Assembly: GCF_028453695.1 (NCBI RefSeq)
Contig: NC_135781.1
Span: 19,157,640-19,221,639, forward strand
Direction of reading: 5' to 3'
DNA length: 64,000 nucleotides
Source of the DNA: Augochlora pura
Lineage: Eukaryota; Arthropoda; Insecta; Hymenoptera; Halictidae
The position numbers and the translations under genes are program-made. Below, piece after piece: positions 38,266 through 48,821 of this stretch. Under the pieces are notes generated by a model. That model saw only the letters and a list, made by a program, of their open reading frames with translations, did no database searches and was not told the origin of the DNA. Positions within the stretch are counted from its first letter, which is position 1, and the number at the start of each line of letters is the position of its first letter.

Positions 38266-40439
38266 AACCCTCGAATTACACGATGAATTATTTCATTATG
38301 TCATTCCGAGAATAATTTAGAATTCATCGGTGTCACTTGTCCACAATTTTATTAGAATAGACAAAATTAATTCTATTTAGAATTTGGAATGAATAAAAAG
38401 ATGGAATTTTGAAAGCATTCAGTTCAATTACGTGTTATTCACGAGTCAGGGCAGGTGTGACGATCCTTCGTGAAATTCGAGGGTTGCTGCAACGTGAATT
38501 TGCGAATTCTCGCGAATTGTCGAATTCGTCTCGCGAACGCGACACGGCTATTCAAAGTCTCCCGGGTGTGTTTACTTATTCACGCGTGCAAACACGTACG
38601 CGATGTCCGCCGCGGGGACGCAATATTCAGCGACTTATGGCAATATCAGCACGCGTGTGGGAGAACCCGCAAGATCACATGTGTGGCCATGTCGACTGAT
38701 CGCCGGGAACACGTGCGGGTTACGTACACGTCTCCTTGATTTGTGTGTCTACGAAAATTTCATAACGTCCAATGGCACAACACATGAAACCCTGCGAAAA
38801 CTGCAGTCGGCGCATCTTACGGCCCTCGGGTAAAATGCAATCGAGTTTATTGCGACATGTAGGTACTCTTACTTAAATTCGTAACCACCTACTTGGACAT
38901 TATAGGAGTTCGCTTGCAGGTAGTCAACAGAATGTCTCCTTCAGTGCGACGCTGTGAAAAATATTTCGTAAATATATCGTTATCGCCACGTATGTTTTGT
39001 GCATATACCGTGTGTACATTTTGCTCATATCGCCTGAGTTTACATTAAATCAATCAATTTTTAAATAAAAGTCAAGGTACGCTGAATCGTGGTTATTTTT
39101 TTATCAAATATTAATATTTATAAATTGTACATACAGATTTAGTCGCACTATAGACAACACTGTAAATGTACGCCTTTTTTAAGTCACCTTCGGCTACAAA
39201 AATCAAATTAACTTTAACAAATTAGAAAATTATGAAAATTATCAAACATATTTTGTATATTATCTGCACTTAAAGAAATTTTTCAGTGGTCACGAAAAGT
39301 TCGAAGCTAATTGCAATTTATTTTCGACAAAGTAGAGCTTTTACTTTATAAAAGTAAAAGTAAAAGTTGAATAATTTTAAACGTTATAACTTCGTGGGAA
39401 AAATCATAGAACAATTTATATGGGCTAGTTCTAAAGTGTAAAGTCCATATACCACAAAATTAAATCTCTTTTAAAACCACTCTATATCAAATAACAAACT
39501 GAAAAAGCAAAAGTTAATTTCTTCCTCAAACAATTTCATAAATCCAAAATACTCTGCAGAGGAATATGATTCCATATGATTTCTCATATGTTTTCGCATA
39601 TGATTTCATGCTATCGTTTTATCTCATTTCGAAAGGTGTCAACTCTCTTCCAAATTTTCCAAAATATGGTCGATTTTAGTTTCATCCTCCACTCCTTCGT
39701 ATAAAGAGGTCTTCGAAAAGATTCCATTCAGGGATTTTAAAGTGGAGCCTTGACCCTTTCGAACGAGGTCAGGTAAACTACTTTGCAATTTTTTCCCACG
39801 AAGTTACAGCTCCGAGATCGTTAATCTTTCAGTAAAACGTTAATTTTGCGGGGTTGATAAAGCCAGAGATAAAAATCTTGTAGAACCGCATACGCTGTAA
39901 AATCGATGATGGGGAGGGTGGTCACAGGAATTTCAATATTGATGAGGAAAGTACAGGAGAAAACGTCGTATCAGAAAATCCCACACGTCCCTTTATTCAT
40001 ATTTCATCGTAGGATGGAACAACGTTTCCTCGTTCGTTCTATGTACATACGTGCCTCAAAGTTTCCTCTGTTCATCATCGATTCGAAACGACCCGAACGT
40101 GCAGTTACTCGCGAGTCTGTGTACCATGCGAAGTACACTTCGGATAAAGTTTGCTATCCGTTTCCTTTTACACGGGGATGAAACCGGCGAGGCGTCATCT
40201 TGTAAGAACTTATTACGCGCAATCGAACCGCGTTCCCCGCCGATTTATCCTCAATTTCGGGCAGAACCATTCTTCCGACGATTCCATCCGGCATCTGATA
40301 ACTGCGAACTCTTTTGCTAATCAATCTGTGTCGCGCGACCATAGAAACTGCGATACGCAACACCATCATTCGAATAAATTATTTGAAAAATGAAGTTTGG
40401 TTTAATTAAATTAGATATTGGAGGTGTATGTAAAAAATG
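38266..40439. other. Intron sequence with a GC-rich patch at 38440-38830
   Basis: The patch carries three overlapping plus frames of 76-96 codons with no recognised protein. Its start (TGTGACGATCC) resembles some LTR starts, but no matching end or target duplication was found. Another GC-richer patch lies at 39900-40330. CATATGATTT-like motifs repeat four times at 39565-39612. Confidence 0.4.
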
Positions 40440-41185
40440 GAGAACGTGCTAAAGTATCCACTCACGAACAATCTGAGCAGTATGCTTTGGGTCGTTGTCG
40501 TATTGGATATAGTAGTCACCTTGCAAACCCAGCTCAAATGCACTTGAATGCAGATTTTCTTTAAGTATATTTTTATACTTTATCTCATCCATAATTCCAT
40601 CGATAAAAACAAGCTTGCTCACTCCGGATGCTGCCATGCAACCCCGGATTCTTTATTAGGCTTTCTCCAAACTTTTTCTCTTCCGTCACATCCAAAAATA
40701 TTAAATTTCAACTGATCTGAGAAAATAACGTTCTTCCAAAAGGCATTACTTTGATTTCTGTACTTCTTCGCAAATGCTAATCTCTTTGTTCTGTTAATTT
40801 TACTAATGAAGGGCTTCTTTCTCGGTGTTTGTCCATGAAAATGTTCACTTCTCAATATTTTTCGAAAAGTTTCAGCAGAAACGTTCTTGTTGAACATGTC
40901 ATATCATCTACACATTGTAGCTAACTTAGGCGCGCTAATTTGAGGATTTTGTTAAACTTCACGTATAATAGTATTTCTTTTTCGCACGGTTAAAATCTTT
41001 GGTCTTCCAGTACGTTCGTTATTTAACAAACTGTCACTCGTTTTTAACCGTTTCATGACGAATTGAATAGTCAATTTACTTCTGCCTATTATTTTTGCTA
41101 TCTTAACATAACTTTTGCCCTCTTGGTGTAATTTAAAAATTATTTGACGCTCTTCTAGAGTAGTCTCGGATTTCGTTCTTCTCAT
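40440..41185 (-). pseudogene. Tc1-like transposase, broken and 3'-truncated
   Basis: A minus-strand relic of a Tc1/mariner DDE transposase, the enzyme that cuts and pastes the element at TA sites. Three frames follow in order. 41185-40952 is the N-terminal paired-type helix-turn-helix (ERQIIFKLHQEGKSYVKIAK, then a TGRPK linker motif). 40897-40619 is the start of the catalytic core, with the first Asp in VIFSDQLKFNIFG. 40637-40449 carries MAASG and the second Asp in YDNDPKHTA. A stop lies between the first two frames, and a frameshift separates the second and third. The sequence ends soon after the second Asp, before the usual third acidic residue. About 245 residues are readable, against roughly 340 in intact relatives. 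It cannot make an active enzyme. It lies inside the antiporter intron on the opposite strand. Confidence 0.9.
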
Positions 41186-41304
41186 TTCTGATTATTGGTG
41201 TTATTCTGACAAAATTTCGAACTAAACTAGTTTTATTGCGAACTGTGAAAGTAATTTTCGATGTGAAATGACTTTGCAAACAAAACAGAATCGACTCTGC
41301 TAAG

Positions 41305-41545
41305 AATGGTACGAATACTTTTATGAACTGTTTGTTATTGCGTACTACGGGGAGTAAAATCAATATATTTTTGTTATTAGTTAATTAATTTTGTTATAAT
41401 TGGATATAAATAAACTTTATACATGTTGTCATTTATAATAAAATGTTTATTATGAAATCTTACATGCGTCCCTTGATTTCAACAAATTTCTCTTATAAAC
41501 AATGAGGGTACGAATACTTATGGGAGTCGTAATAATAAGGCGACC
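41305..41545 (-). mobile_element. Right terminal repeat of the Tc1-like element with two direct repeats
   Basis: The motif GGTACGAATACTT occurs at 41308 and again at 41506, 198 bp apart and in the same orientation. The inner copy is followed by TTATGAACTG and the outer by ATGGGAGTCG. On the minus strand each reads as an AAGTATTCGTACC end typical of Tc1-like termini. Paired direct repeats about 200 bp apart within one terminal repeat match the IR/DR layout of some Tc1-like elements. The other terminus is missing with the truncated 3' end of the transposase. Confidence 0.6.
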
Positions 41546-41727
41546 GGTATAATATAAAGACAACGTAGCTTTTTAAGAGACGGCAGAGTTGTTCTGACAG
41601 TCGAAGAGTGAAGAAGCCTAAAAGTTGTCGAGCAGTCGTGATCACAGTTTCGGTATTTTTCTGTTAATTATTCTAGTCTAAAATTTTTCTAATTTTAAAC
41701 GAACTCATTATTAAATATATTTCTACA
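41546..41727. other. Short segment with a TATA-like motif
   Basis: TATAATATAAAG at about 41549-41560 is followed by some 80 bp of purine-rich, more balanced sequence. It could be a core promoter or the flank of the Tc1-like element; nothing coding follows. Confidence 0.2.
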
Positions 41728-41858
41728 TATAAATAAATTATTCAGAATATAATCGTTGTAATAATACATTAATTTATGTAAAACATTTAACCAGATAAAT
41801 GAATGTATTATTACAACGATTATATTCCAAATAATTTATTTATATCTGGTTAAATGTT
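41728..41858. repeat. Interleaved inverted repeats (X-Y-X'-Y')
   Basis: The 43-bp arm at 41728-41770 is the inverse of 41802-41844 with two mismatches. A second arm at 41782-41800 (AACATTTAACCAGATAAAT) is the inverse of 41838-41858 with one extra base. The two pairs interleave, so the hairpins exclude each other. AT-rich and non-coding. Confidence 0.8.
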
Positions 41859-42248
41859 CTTCGATATAATCACATGTTAGCTTATTTGAAAGTATAAACA
41901 AGTTTTATCTAGACTTTTCATTATTTGGTATTTATTTGGGATGGTTTTTCATGTTATCTTTCACTTGATCGAAAACGTTTTGAAATAAAATATCAAATAC
42001 GTTCTACTTCTGTCATGTCAATATCGTCAACTGCATCTCAAATGCAGATTTCCATATTATGTGTAAGTATTGCGATATGGATCTACTTCACTATTTGATG
42101 TAACAGCTTTTTTGAGAGCGAATGGGCTGGAAATATAAATACTACCGTAGTTTCAATTAATCAATAACAATTTCATTCAATATCTGGATCAATATCGAAT
42201 ATAAAATGCATAAAATCTAAAGAACTATCGTACTTTCAGTTAATCATT

Positions 42249-42682
42249 TGTTGCGACGGCAACACCGAAGGTCGAACGTGCCTAGCCATTCCTTCAGCAA
42301 TTAAGTCATAAATGTGCGAATAGACCGGCAATAGGTAAAAAACCATACGAACGAAACCACTTTACGACCCCCGCACTTTGAGAAATTCGACCCGACGAAC
42401 GGACAACACGCGCGACAGACCCACAGAACCGTTGAACGGGCAACAATTCGTAAATTTCACTTTAACAAACGAGAACGACAAGCAAACTCGAACAGAATGC
42501 ATACAGAATGAAAATCAAATCGAACAGAACGCATACAAAACGCAGACAGAACGCAAACCGAAATCGAACGGAACACATTGAGAAATTGTAAAGAATTCTT
42601 ATATAAATCGCGAACATCATATCTATACAGTGTTGTGTTAATAAAGTGTCAATAGAAACAAGCAAGCGTCTTCATCACTACA
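42249..42682 (+). mobile_element. Solo LTR, family F
   Basis: Starts TGTTGCGACGGCAACACCG and ends CTTCATCACTACA. Near the 3' end are a TATAAAT motif (about 42602) and AATAAAG (about 42640), as expected of an LTR promoter and poly(A) signal. The flanks TCATT and GCATT could be a 5-bp target duplication with one change. The 5' two-thirds match the minus-strand copy at 28947-28690. No internal retroelement sequence is adjacent, so it is a solo LTR. The open frame of 67 codons inside it is not a gene. Confidence 0.68.
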
Positions 42683-42687
42683 GCATT

Positions 42688-44445
42688 GTACCAAACACGT
42701 ATACATCATTCATTTTAATTCAACATCTTATGACTAATTATTTGTTGTTTTATTCGTGTGAAACAGTTTCAATAATTTGAAATATAAAATAACATTACTT
42801 TTCACACGCTGTACGTAAAGTATGAACATACAAAATAGGTATTTTATTTGAACCGCTCAGGGGCCAAAAATCAACAAGTATAAACCTTTGTATGCAGATT
42901 AAAAACAATTACCAGTTTAAACAATTTTATAATAATTAATTCACTTTGTAAGCTTTAAGTAACAACCGCCTCCAATGTTTGCAGTTCTATACATAAAACC
43001 TTAAGCGTGAAATTCCATAAAACAGTTTGCCAAGCGCAAACTGTTAGTAATTCCTCTGTAATTATAATTTCCCTTTCATTTTTATGTGATTTTGTATGCA
43101 TATTTTGGGTGTACGAATCTAAAAATAAAAGAAAGCACAAGCACTATCCTAAATACACTGAAATCTATCATAATAGCCCACTGTAACCTGAAAGTCCCAA
43201 AACTATAAATAATAATAAGATAATTATTGTAATGCAAACAAATAAGTTGTTATCGATGTACACTTATTTTGTTTAGTAAGCAAAACAGCTTCATAACAAT
43301 CTGCAGGCAACTTCAAAGCATTTTCTTTGATATTTTAAATTGATGATACTGGCAACTGTTAATACTTTTATTGCTTATCTTAGAAACTTTATATAATTAA
43401 TTATCTTGTTAGTTATCTTGAGAAAAAATAACAATTATTTACTAAAATGTCAATATATTAGCATGTGACTTGAAAGTTACACGCGCCCATAAAGGGTTAA
43501 CGTAAATAAATCTTAAAATTTCCTCGTGGATTAGGTGTTTTCAAATGCAGCATCCAAAATATTTGGTTATAACTTTCTTTTGCGAATATATTAAGGAAGA
43601 AAAGAATTCTGCTACTGTGCTGTATCGGCCAAAGTTTTTGTTTATGTAACAGAAGCATTCTGCCTATATTGAAAGCAACTTCGGTATAATGTTTTGGTAA
43701 AATATAAATATTAGAATATACAGTCAATTATTTCTCTCACGATCTTGTCTAGCAATTGATCGACTCTTGATCATACACTGGAATTTATTCTCTTTGGCTT
43801 CTATAAATTTATTGCAACGTCGCGCCATTCATCTGTATTTATATACATACATCTTTTAGTGAATCCTTGCTTTCACTGACACAAATTCTTCGTTTGTTTC
43901 GCTATCATTACTAGAATTATCAGAATTACAACTATTCACAATGTTTTCAGATGATAAAATATTTAAATTGCTTTCGAGTAAGTCTTTCACATAAACACTA
44001 AATTCTAATCTTAATATTTTTCTTTCTCCACAATTTTATCGACGAAAGTTCAGATAATAAGTCAATAATTATAGACTACAAATAAACAAGCGAACAGCTA
44101 ACACATTATTTGAACCATAATCGTGTTTGTCCCAAATGTCTTCGTCGTGGAGCCAACGGAGACGTTACGGATTAATATTCCATGGCTTAGAGGAACTTTT
44201 TTAATATCGTAAGAAAAGTCGATTTCAATTGGGAAAGAACACAATGGATACTAAGCTAAGGAAACGATGTGTTCGTTGGGACGACAACGTAAGGTTTGCC
44301 GTGCGGCAAGATACGGTAATTAACAGATTTTATCTGGCGGCACTTTGGGGTATCGTTAGTCAATCCGAAATTCAATAAGGTTAAACCACGGTGAAGCGAA
44401 CCCCTCCCCGAAGACCGATCTAATCGATCTTTCAATCTGTTACAG
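42688..44445. other. Last part of the antiporter intron, without recognised features
   Basis: AT-rich to about 44100, then more balanced sequence up to the acceptor. A TTAACCCTTTATGG end (minus strand, TTAA at 43497) might be a lone TTAA-type terminus, but no partner was found. The acceptor is TTTCAATCTGTTACAG. Confidence 0.5.
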
Positions 44446-44610
44446 CCCTTCATGGTGCCCTTGAGAGTGCTGATGTTATTAGGCGGCGGAATGCTCGCAG
44501 TGTTTGGGAGTGAGGCGATCGAGCTAGGCGGCGCTGGACCCTTGGCAGTGGTTGTGGCCGCCTTTGTTAGCTGTTACTTCTGGCAGAAGCAGGGCTGGGA
44601 GGTCGACGAA
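44446..44610 (+). CDS. SLC9B: SLC9B/NHA-type Na+/H+ antiporter, next internal exon
   Basis: An exon of 55 codons that continues the antiporter directly from the exon ending at 10065. It begins PFMVPLRVLMLLGGGMLAVF, a membrane helix. Then come a Gly-rich turn (ELGGAGPLA, residues 26-34), a second helix (VVVAAFVSCYFW) and a charged loop (QKQGWEVDE). In animal NHA proteins this order, a helix, a Gly-rich 'GGAGPL'-like turn and a helix, follows the Asp-Asp helix exon. The acceptor is CTGTTACAG and the donor GTGAGT, both phase 0. An in-frame ATG at 44452 is two codons inside the exon and is not a start. The following exon, expected to carry the next helices, was not found in the remaining 19.4 kb. 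The protein is therefore incomplete at both ends here. Confidence 0.92.
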
Positions 44611-45054
44611 GTGAGTATATTTTCGCTTTTCGTAATGATTCAATTCGTTAAATAACACGTTATCTCGCGACCGCTCGGAATTATTTCAATTCGCGCGCGA
44701 AAGTTGACCGACGGAGTCACGTACTTCCTCGGTCGGGTGGTACGTCAAAAGGGTAGCTCACTGTGAAATCATACTATACTTTCTTTCTTCAATCATTATC
44801 AATTATTGCCGGTCTATGAGACTGCTACTAATTACTTATTCATTCTGATTTATAATTTTTATTTATAACAATGAGAAAAATTGCAGAAAGAGGATCGTTT
44901 TTAATACGCTTGCTTCTGTTCAATCGAATCGAGCTCCTTCGTTATTGATGTGCGAAGTAAAAACAATTGATTTTGATTTTTCATTTAACACTTTTATGTC
45001 AATAACAACGGAATATAAACATTAACGGTCTGTGAGAGCGTAACAGTAATTATT
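44611..45054. other. Start of the following intron
   Basis: Begins GTGAGTATAT at 44611. No features beyond the donor site are recognised. Confidence 0.6.
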
Positions 45055-45245
45055 GGGCTGCGGATTTTATGTACTTGTAGCAAAAATGGATAAACAAAAT
45101 GCGAAACAGTGAATACAAAAGAAGTGTTTAAAAATACTACAATATCACTTTCATTGTATTAACATCGTTAAAATAATTCTTATCTAATTTTCGTTCCATA
45201 TGAGAGATCATACAAATTTTCATTTTACATAAAGAACAGCAGTCT
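45055..45245. mobile_element. Family-B MITE (about 190 bp)
   Basis: The left end GGGCTGCGGATTTTATGTAC is inverted at the right as TTACATAAAGAACAGCAGTCT. The ends are diverged, and the TA duplication is no longer clear (TT on the left, CA on the right). Its length agrees with the B copy at 47606 once the insertion there is removed. No coding capacity. Confidence 0.55.
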
Positions 45246-45950
45246 CATGGTTACATAAATATTAAGAGTTGCAGTAGTTAAGAGAATAAATAACAAAACT
45301 AAAATGAGAGTTATTGAAAACGTTAAACATATTTCTCCGTGGAAATATGGATTCTACTGTGATTACTTTAATTAAACAAAATACAATAACTAAAGTAATA
45401 CTTTAATTCTTTTTCATTTTTAATTCTAGTTTTATCATTCTTTGGAATTACAGTTTTCTGAACTCTTAAATATATTGTAGCTGTGTGTATTGTATTAAAT
45501 TCTTTTAGCGTGCAGCTTTAATATTGTTGTAATTTAATTTCAGCGAGCTCCGTTCATATGAGTTATTAATAAAACACACACGTAACTATAAATTAACTAT
45601 TTAATATAAACCTTTAAAGAAAACATACCACAAAAAGTATATCACACAGAATCACACCCACCACGTGCATTGACAAAATACGATCGCGCATTGATTCTCC
45701 AATCATATTGATTTCTCACAAATATTGAACTTGTCGAATAGTTCGATTCATATTTCTTATTTTATAATTGCTGATAGATGACGTCTAACTGCATTTTTAT
45801 TTTGTTTTTATCACGTGTATTTTGCTTTTATAATTTTCTGGCTCGAGAACTTGTATTTTTCTTTCTTCTGATATTCAAAGAAGATTTAATATTTATTTCA
45901 TACAAACATTTATACCGATGAGAGAAACACCATTAACTTCTTGACAAACG
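45246..45950. other. Non-coding sequence without recognised features
   Basis: AT-rich DNA with no exon or repeat end identified. A TTAACTTCTTGACAAAC end at 45933 might pair with the TTAACCCCTCACC end (minus strand, TTAA at 46253), but similarity is weak. Confidence 0.4.
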
Positions 45951-46059
45951 CCAATTAATTTGCTAAAATTATATTTAACTCTCCAAAGGACGATATTCCA
46001 ATTAAATTGATAAAATTATATTTAACTCTTCAAAGGACGATATTCCTTTGGAGAAAACA
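45951..46059. repeat. 47-bp tandem duplication ending in a small hairpin
   Basis: The units at 45951-45997 and 45998-46044 differ at only three positions or so. The second unit runs into ATTCCTTTGGAG, which is complementary to CTCTTCAAAGGA in the same unit, giving a short stem. A recent local duplication with no coding meaning. Confidence 0.75.
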
Positions 46060-47389
46060 GTTTCCCTGTTATCTGTTGCCTATCGGACAGATAAGATAAT
46101 AAAATAAATGCGAAATACAAAAAACTTGTTTTTATTGTACATTTTCGCAATTTATATACATAATAAATTTAATATGAACTGCATTTAATGAGCGCGACAT
46201 TGGTTATATACTTTAAAAATTAAGTTCTACCGAGAATTGGCATGGTGAGGGGTTAACACGTTCTATTCCGAGCTATTTTTACTCGCTATAGTCATTTGTT
46301 ATTTCACTAAAACTTGCTATATTATTTGTAATGATTAATAATCGTATATAATAATAAAACAATTTCATTACGATCCATTCTTGTGATGGAAATTAATTCT
46401 TTAATTCTAGATTTGTTATAAACTATTTTTTTGCCCATTAAATAAACATGCAAGCATGTACCATCGGTGGTACACGTCGCACGGAATCCGTCTTGGAATC
46501 CGTCAACAGAGCACAATAATTGGCCCCACTACCGTAGCGTCGTAAAATGTAACAGCTGTAAGTTCTCGAATAAGTGGTATCGTGATTCTTATTGCGCATT
46601 GTCTTCTAGTTGAAGTTACAACTTGGTAACGCTGTTAAGGGAACAATAATTAGCATCGGGAAGGGAAACCAAAGCCATTCGCCACCTGTTTCACTTACAT
46701 TTTAGCAAGTTTAGTCTTCTGGCGACGATGCATTCTCCTAAGCGCGTTGAGAAGCGAAACGTCTAATTTAACCCCGGTGTTATATTGCGTCTAAGTCAGC
46801 GTTTTGCAGGCTGCCGCTTGTCGCAGAACTTTGGTCGGGTTTGGAACGCTCTGTGCATCGAAGAAGACTATTTTCCTGCTCTTAGCGTTTCAGTCAACAT
46901 CTCGAAGATAGGTTGTTCTCGAGTTTGATGAAGTAAATGCTCGAAATGCAACTTCGACGGTTGTTTTATCCTCGGCTGTTCCAGTTAAAGCCGATCAATG
47001 AAATTAGTTTCAGTTAATAGAAGCGAAACGTAACAATAGCGCGGCCGCACCAGGAATCGTGGAAGTGCCTGCAACGGGGACGATAATCTACCTTGTAGCG
47101 AGTTAACGTTCATTCCTGTTGCTAATTAACGGCATTTTATTCGGGCCAACTGTTGCCACGGGCGCGTTACCCTCGATTCGAATTTCAATAACTCGATTAA
47201 TTACTTTACGTCGCGCTCTACGAACCTGTATTGCTTCGTATGGACCGACACTTGTTGTAATCCATAACACGAATCCCTCGTGATCAATTTCCAATACCTT
47301 GTACCGATCGAAACGATTGTTTCCTTTTGAATCGTCTCAGACTATTTAATTTGCAGTTATCTCCTTGTTGCGTTTTCAATGTTACCTTA
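46060..47389. other. Non-coding sequence; GC-richer at 46440-47300
   Basis: The GC-richer half has a 63-codon minus frame at 47103-47294 with no domain. I searched for the next antiporter exon here by eye and did not find one. Confidence 0.4.
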
Positions 47390-47578
47390 CAGTATTCAGC
47401 GACTATTTCGATTTTAAATATTTTCGTATCTTCAGTTCCGACAAGAAGATACTGTTCATCGAACAGCGCTAAAATAGTATTCTACGTCCCTTCATTTATT
47501 TCTGATCATAATTTGGTCTAAATTAATTCTATAGTGTAAATTACTTTGAATTGGCACACCTTGTTTCGAATAAATAAT
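47390..47578. repeat. Single dispersed unit of the 150-bp tandem repeat
   Basis: GATACTGTTCATCGAACAGC, then AAAATAGTATTCTACGTCCC, TTTATTTCTGATCATAATT, TGAATTGGCACACC and TTGTTTCGAATAAATA follow in the same order as in the array at 35990-36925. This shows the repeat is dispersed as well as tandem. Confidence 0.65.
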
Positions 47579-47605
47579 TCAACGTCTTGTCAGAAATGAC
47601 ATGAT

Positions 47606-48251
47606 TAGACAGTGAATTTTATGTATTTGTGGTAAAATTAACTAAGTCAAATACGGAACTATAAGGACATTAAATGTATTATTTAAGAATATCTTTGTGT
47701 CATATACGATCTATTTAAATGATAAAAAGAGAAAAGGTAAAGTGACGAGCAAAAGTGTTCACACACTTTTCAAAACGGTATAAATTTTTTTGAAACTGAT
47801 CAAAATGACTTGAATTTTATCATCAATGTAAGAGGGACTAGTTCACTGTACAATGGCTGAAATACTTTTATTTAAATTTTGCCATTAATTGGAATATAAA
47901 AAATGTAAAAAACTCTCGCGTTTGACTTTTTTTTATCTAAGCCTGTAATGAAAATTTAAGAAATGCATTAGACACTTACGATAACTTACATACACGCTGA
48001 AAATTTCATTAAAATCAATTGACACATAGCCAAATGGCACTGAAATGAGTAGAAATCACGATTTTTTTTATTGAAATTCGTAAAATACTAGGATTTACAA
48101 CAAATTGAAGTCATTTAGAGCAGTTTTTAAAAAGTTACATCGTTTTCATAGTTGTATAAACAGTTTCACTCGTCACTGTATTTTCATCGAACACACGATT
48201 CATTCCAATTAATTTAAACAATTTATATCTTGCGTAAAAGTCCGCAGTCTA
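47606..48251. mobile_element. Family-B MITE split by a family-A insertion
   Basis: The left end TAGACAGTGAATTTTATG and the right end AAAAGTCCGCAGTCTA are inverted family-B termini with TA at both outer sides (47606-47607 and 48250-48251). Removing the family-A element at 47740-48178 leaves about 205 bp, close to the B copy at 45055. The A element is therefore the younger insertion. Confidence 0.6.
47740..48178. mobile_element. Family-A MITE (copy A2), nested in a family-B element
   Basis: TA precedes AAGTGACGAGCAAAAGTGTT at the left. The right end is CACTCGTCACTG followed by TA (48179-48180). The internal landmarks AAATGACTTGAATTTT, GGGACTAGTTCACTG and TGAAAATTTCATTAAAATC match copies A1 and A4. 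About 439 bp, no coding capacity. Confidence 0.75.
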
Positions 48252-48264
48252 GCCATAACAAACG

Positions 48265-48816
48265 TGTTGCGTCGCGAGCGACCCATGTAATTAAGTTATG
48301 ACGACCCCCAGGTAGATTCTTCATAATACCGCGTCGAAGCTTTCGGGCCTTCGACAACCGATACCAGATGTGGCCATGAGCAGGGGTACGGCCAGCGACA
48401 GCTACGCTAAATACAATGAAAATCGGAGAATTCCCAGATTTCTGCTGTCCCCTCTTCTTGGCCATCTCTCTAATATTCATTGGTTTTAAGATAATTTAAG
48501 TAGCCAATGAAATACCAACTCCACCCACGCCATTTACATACGAAGGCGTAATCGGAGGATGAGAAGCGTACCTACATCACTTTCCACCTTGCACTCGGTA
48601 ACTTCTCATCTAGTCCGACAAACGACATTTTGTACATAGTGTTATAGTTTGTGATAAGTTGTTCGTCTTTTTATTATTAAACCTTGTTTAAATACGGCAC
48701 CTTGTTCCATCTCAGTTCACCCTCAAATCTATCCTCAACATATTAATTTATCGCGAGGTAGGCGCGTTATTCAATCGTCGTCAAATACGATCGACGCTGT
48801 AACGCACCGCGCAACA
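48265..48816 (+). mobile_element. Solo LTR, family E, with perfect 5-bp target duplication
   Basis: Starts TGTTGCGTCGCGAGCGACC and ends CACCGCGCAACA, with TGTTGCG and CGCAACA as inverse termini. It is flanked exactly by AAACG (48260-48264 and 48817-48821). The 3' half shares GTTCACCCTCAA...TCCTCAACATATTAAT and TTATTCAATCGTCG with the solo LTR at 32127. An ATTAAA at about 48678 may be the poly(A) signal. There is no internal sequence, so it is a solo LTR. The 85-codon minus frame at 48223-48480 falls inside it and is not a gene. Same orientation as the 32-kb copy. Confidence 0.87.
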
Positions 48817-48821
48817 AAACG

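Larger units (their letters stand above)
10066..44445 (+). other. 34.4-kb phase-0 intron of the antiporter gene
   Basis: It begins GTGAGT right after the GAC codon at 10065 and ends TTTCAATCTGTTACAG before 44446. The flanking exons encode directly consecutive parts of the antiporter family: the loop after the Asp-Asp helix, then the next helices. No coding exon of this gene is therefore expected in between, and none was seen. The intron holds solo LTRs, short DNA elements, a dead Tc1 transposase, two assembly gaps and several GC-rich islands. That no unrelated gene lies inside is a judgement by eye and not certain. Confidence 0.8.

Noticed and set aside
38451..38925. Possible LTR starting TGTGACGATCC in a GC-rich patch
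   Set aside because: No CA end with a matching target duplication; the GCAGG at 38918 is not preceded by CA.
46253..46520. Possible TTAA element starting TTAACACGTTC
   Set aside because: No inverted partner at the expected 240-250 bp.
48223..48480. 85-codon minus frame
   Set aside because: Falls mostly within the solo LTR at 48265-48816 and the adjacent B element end.
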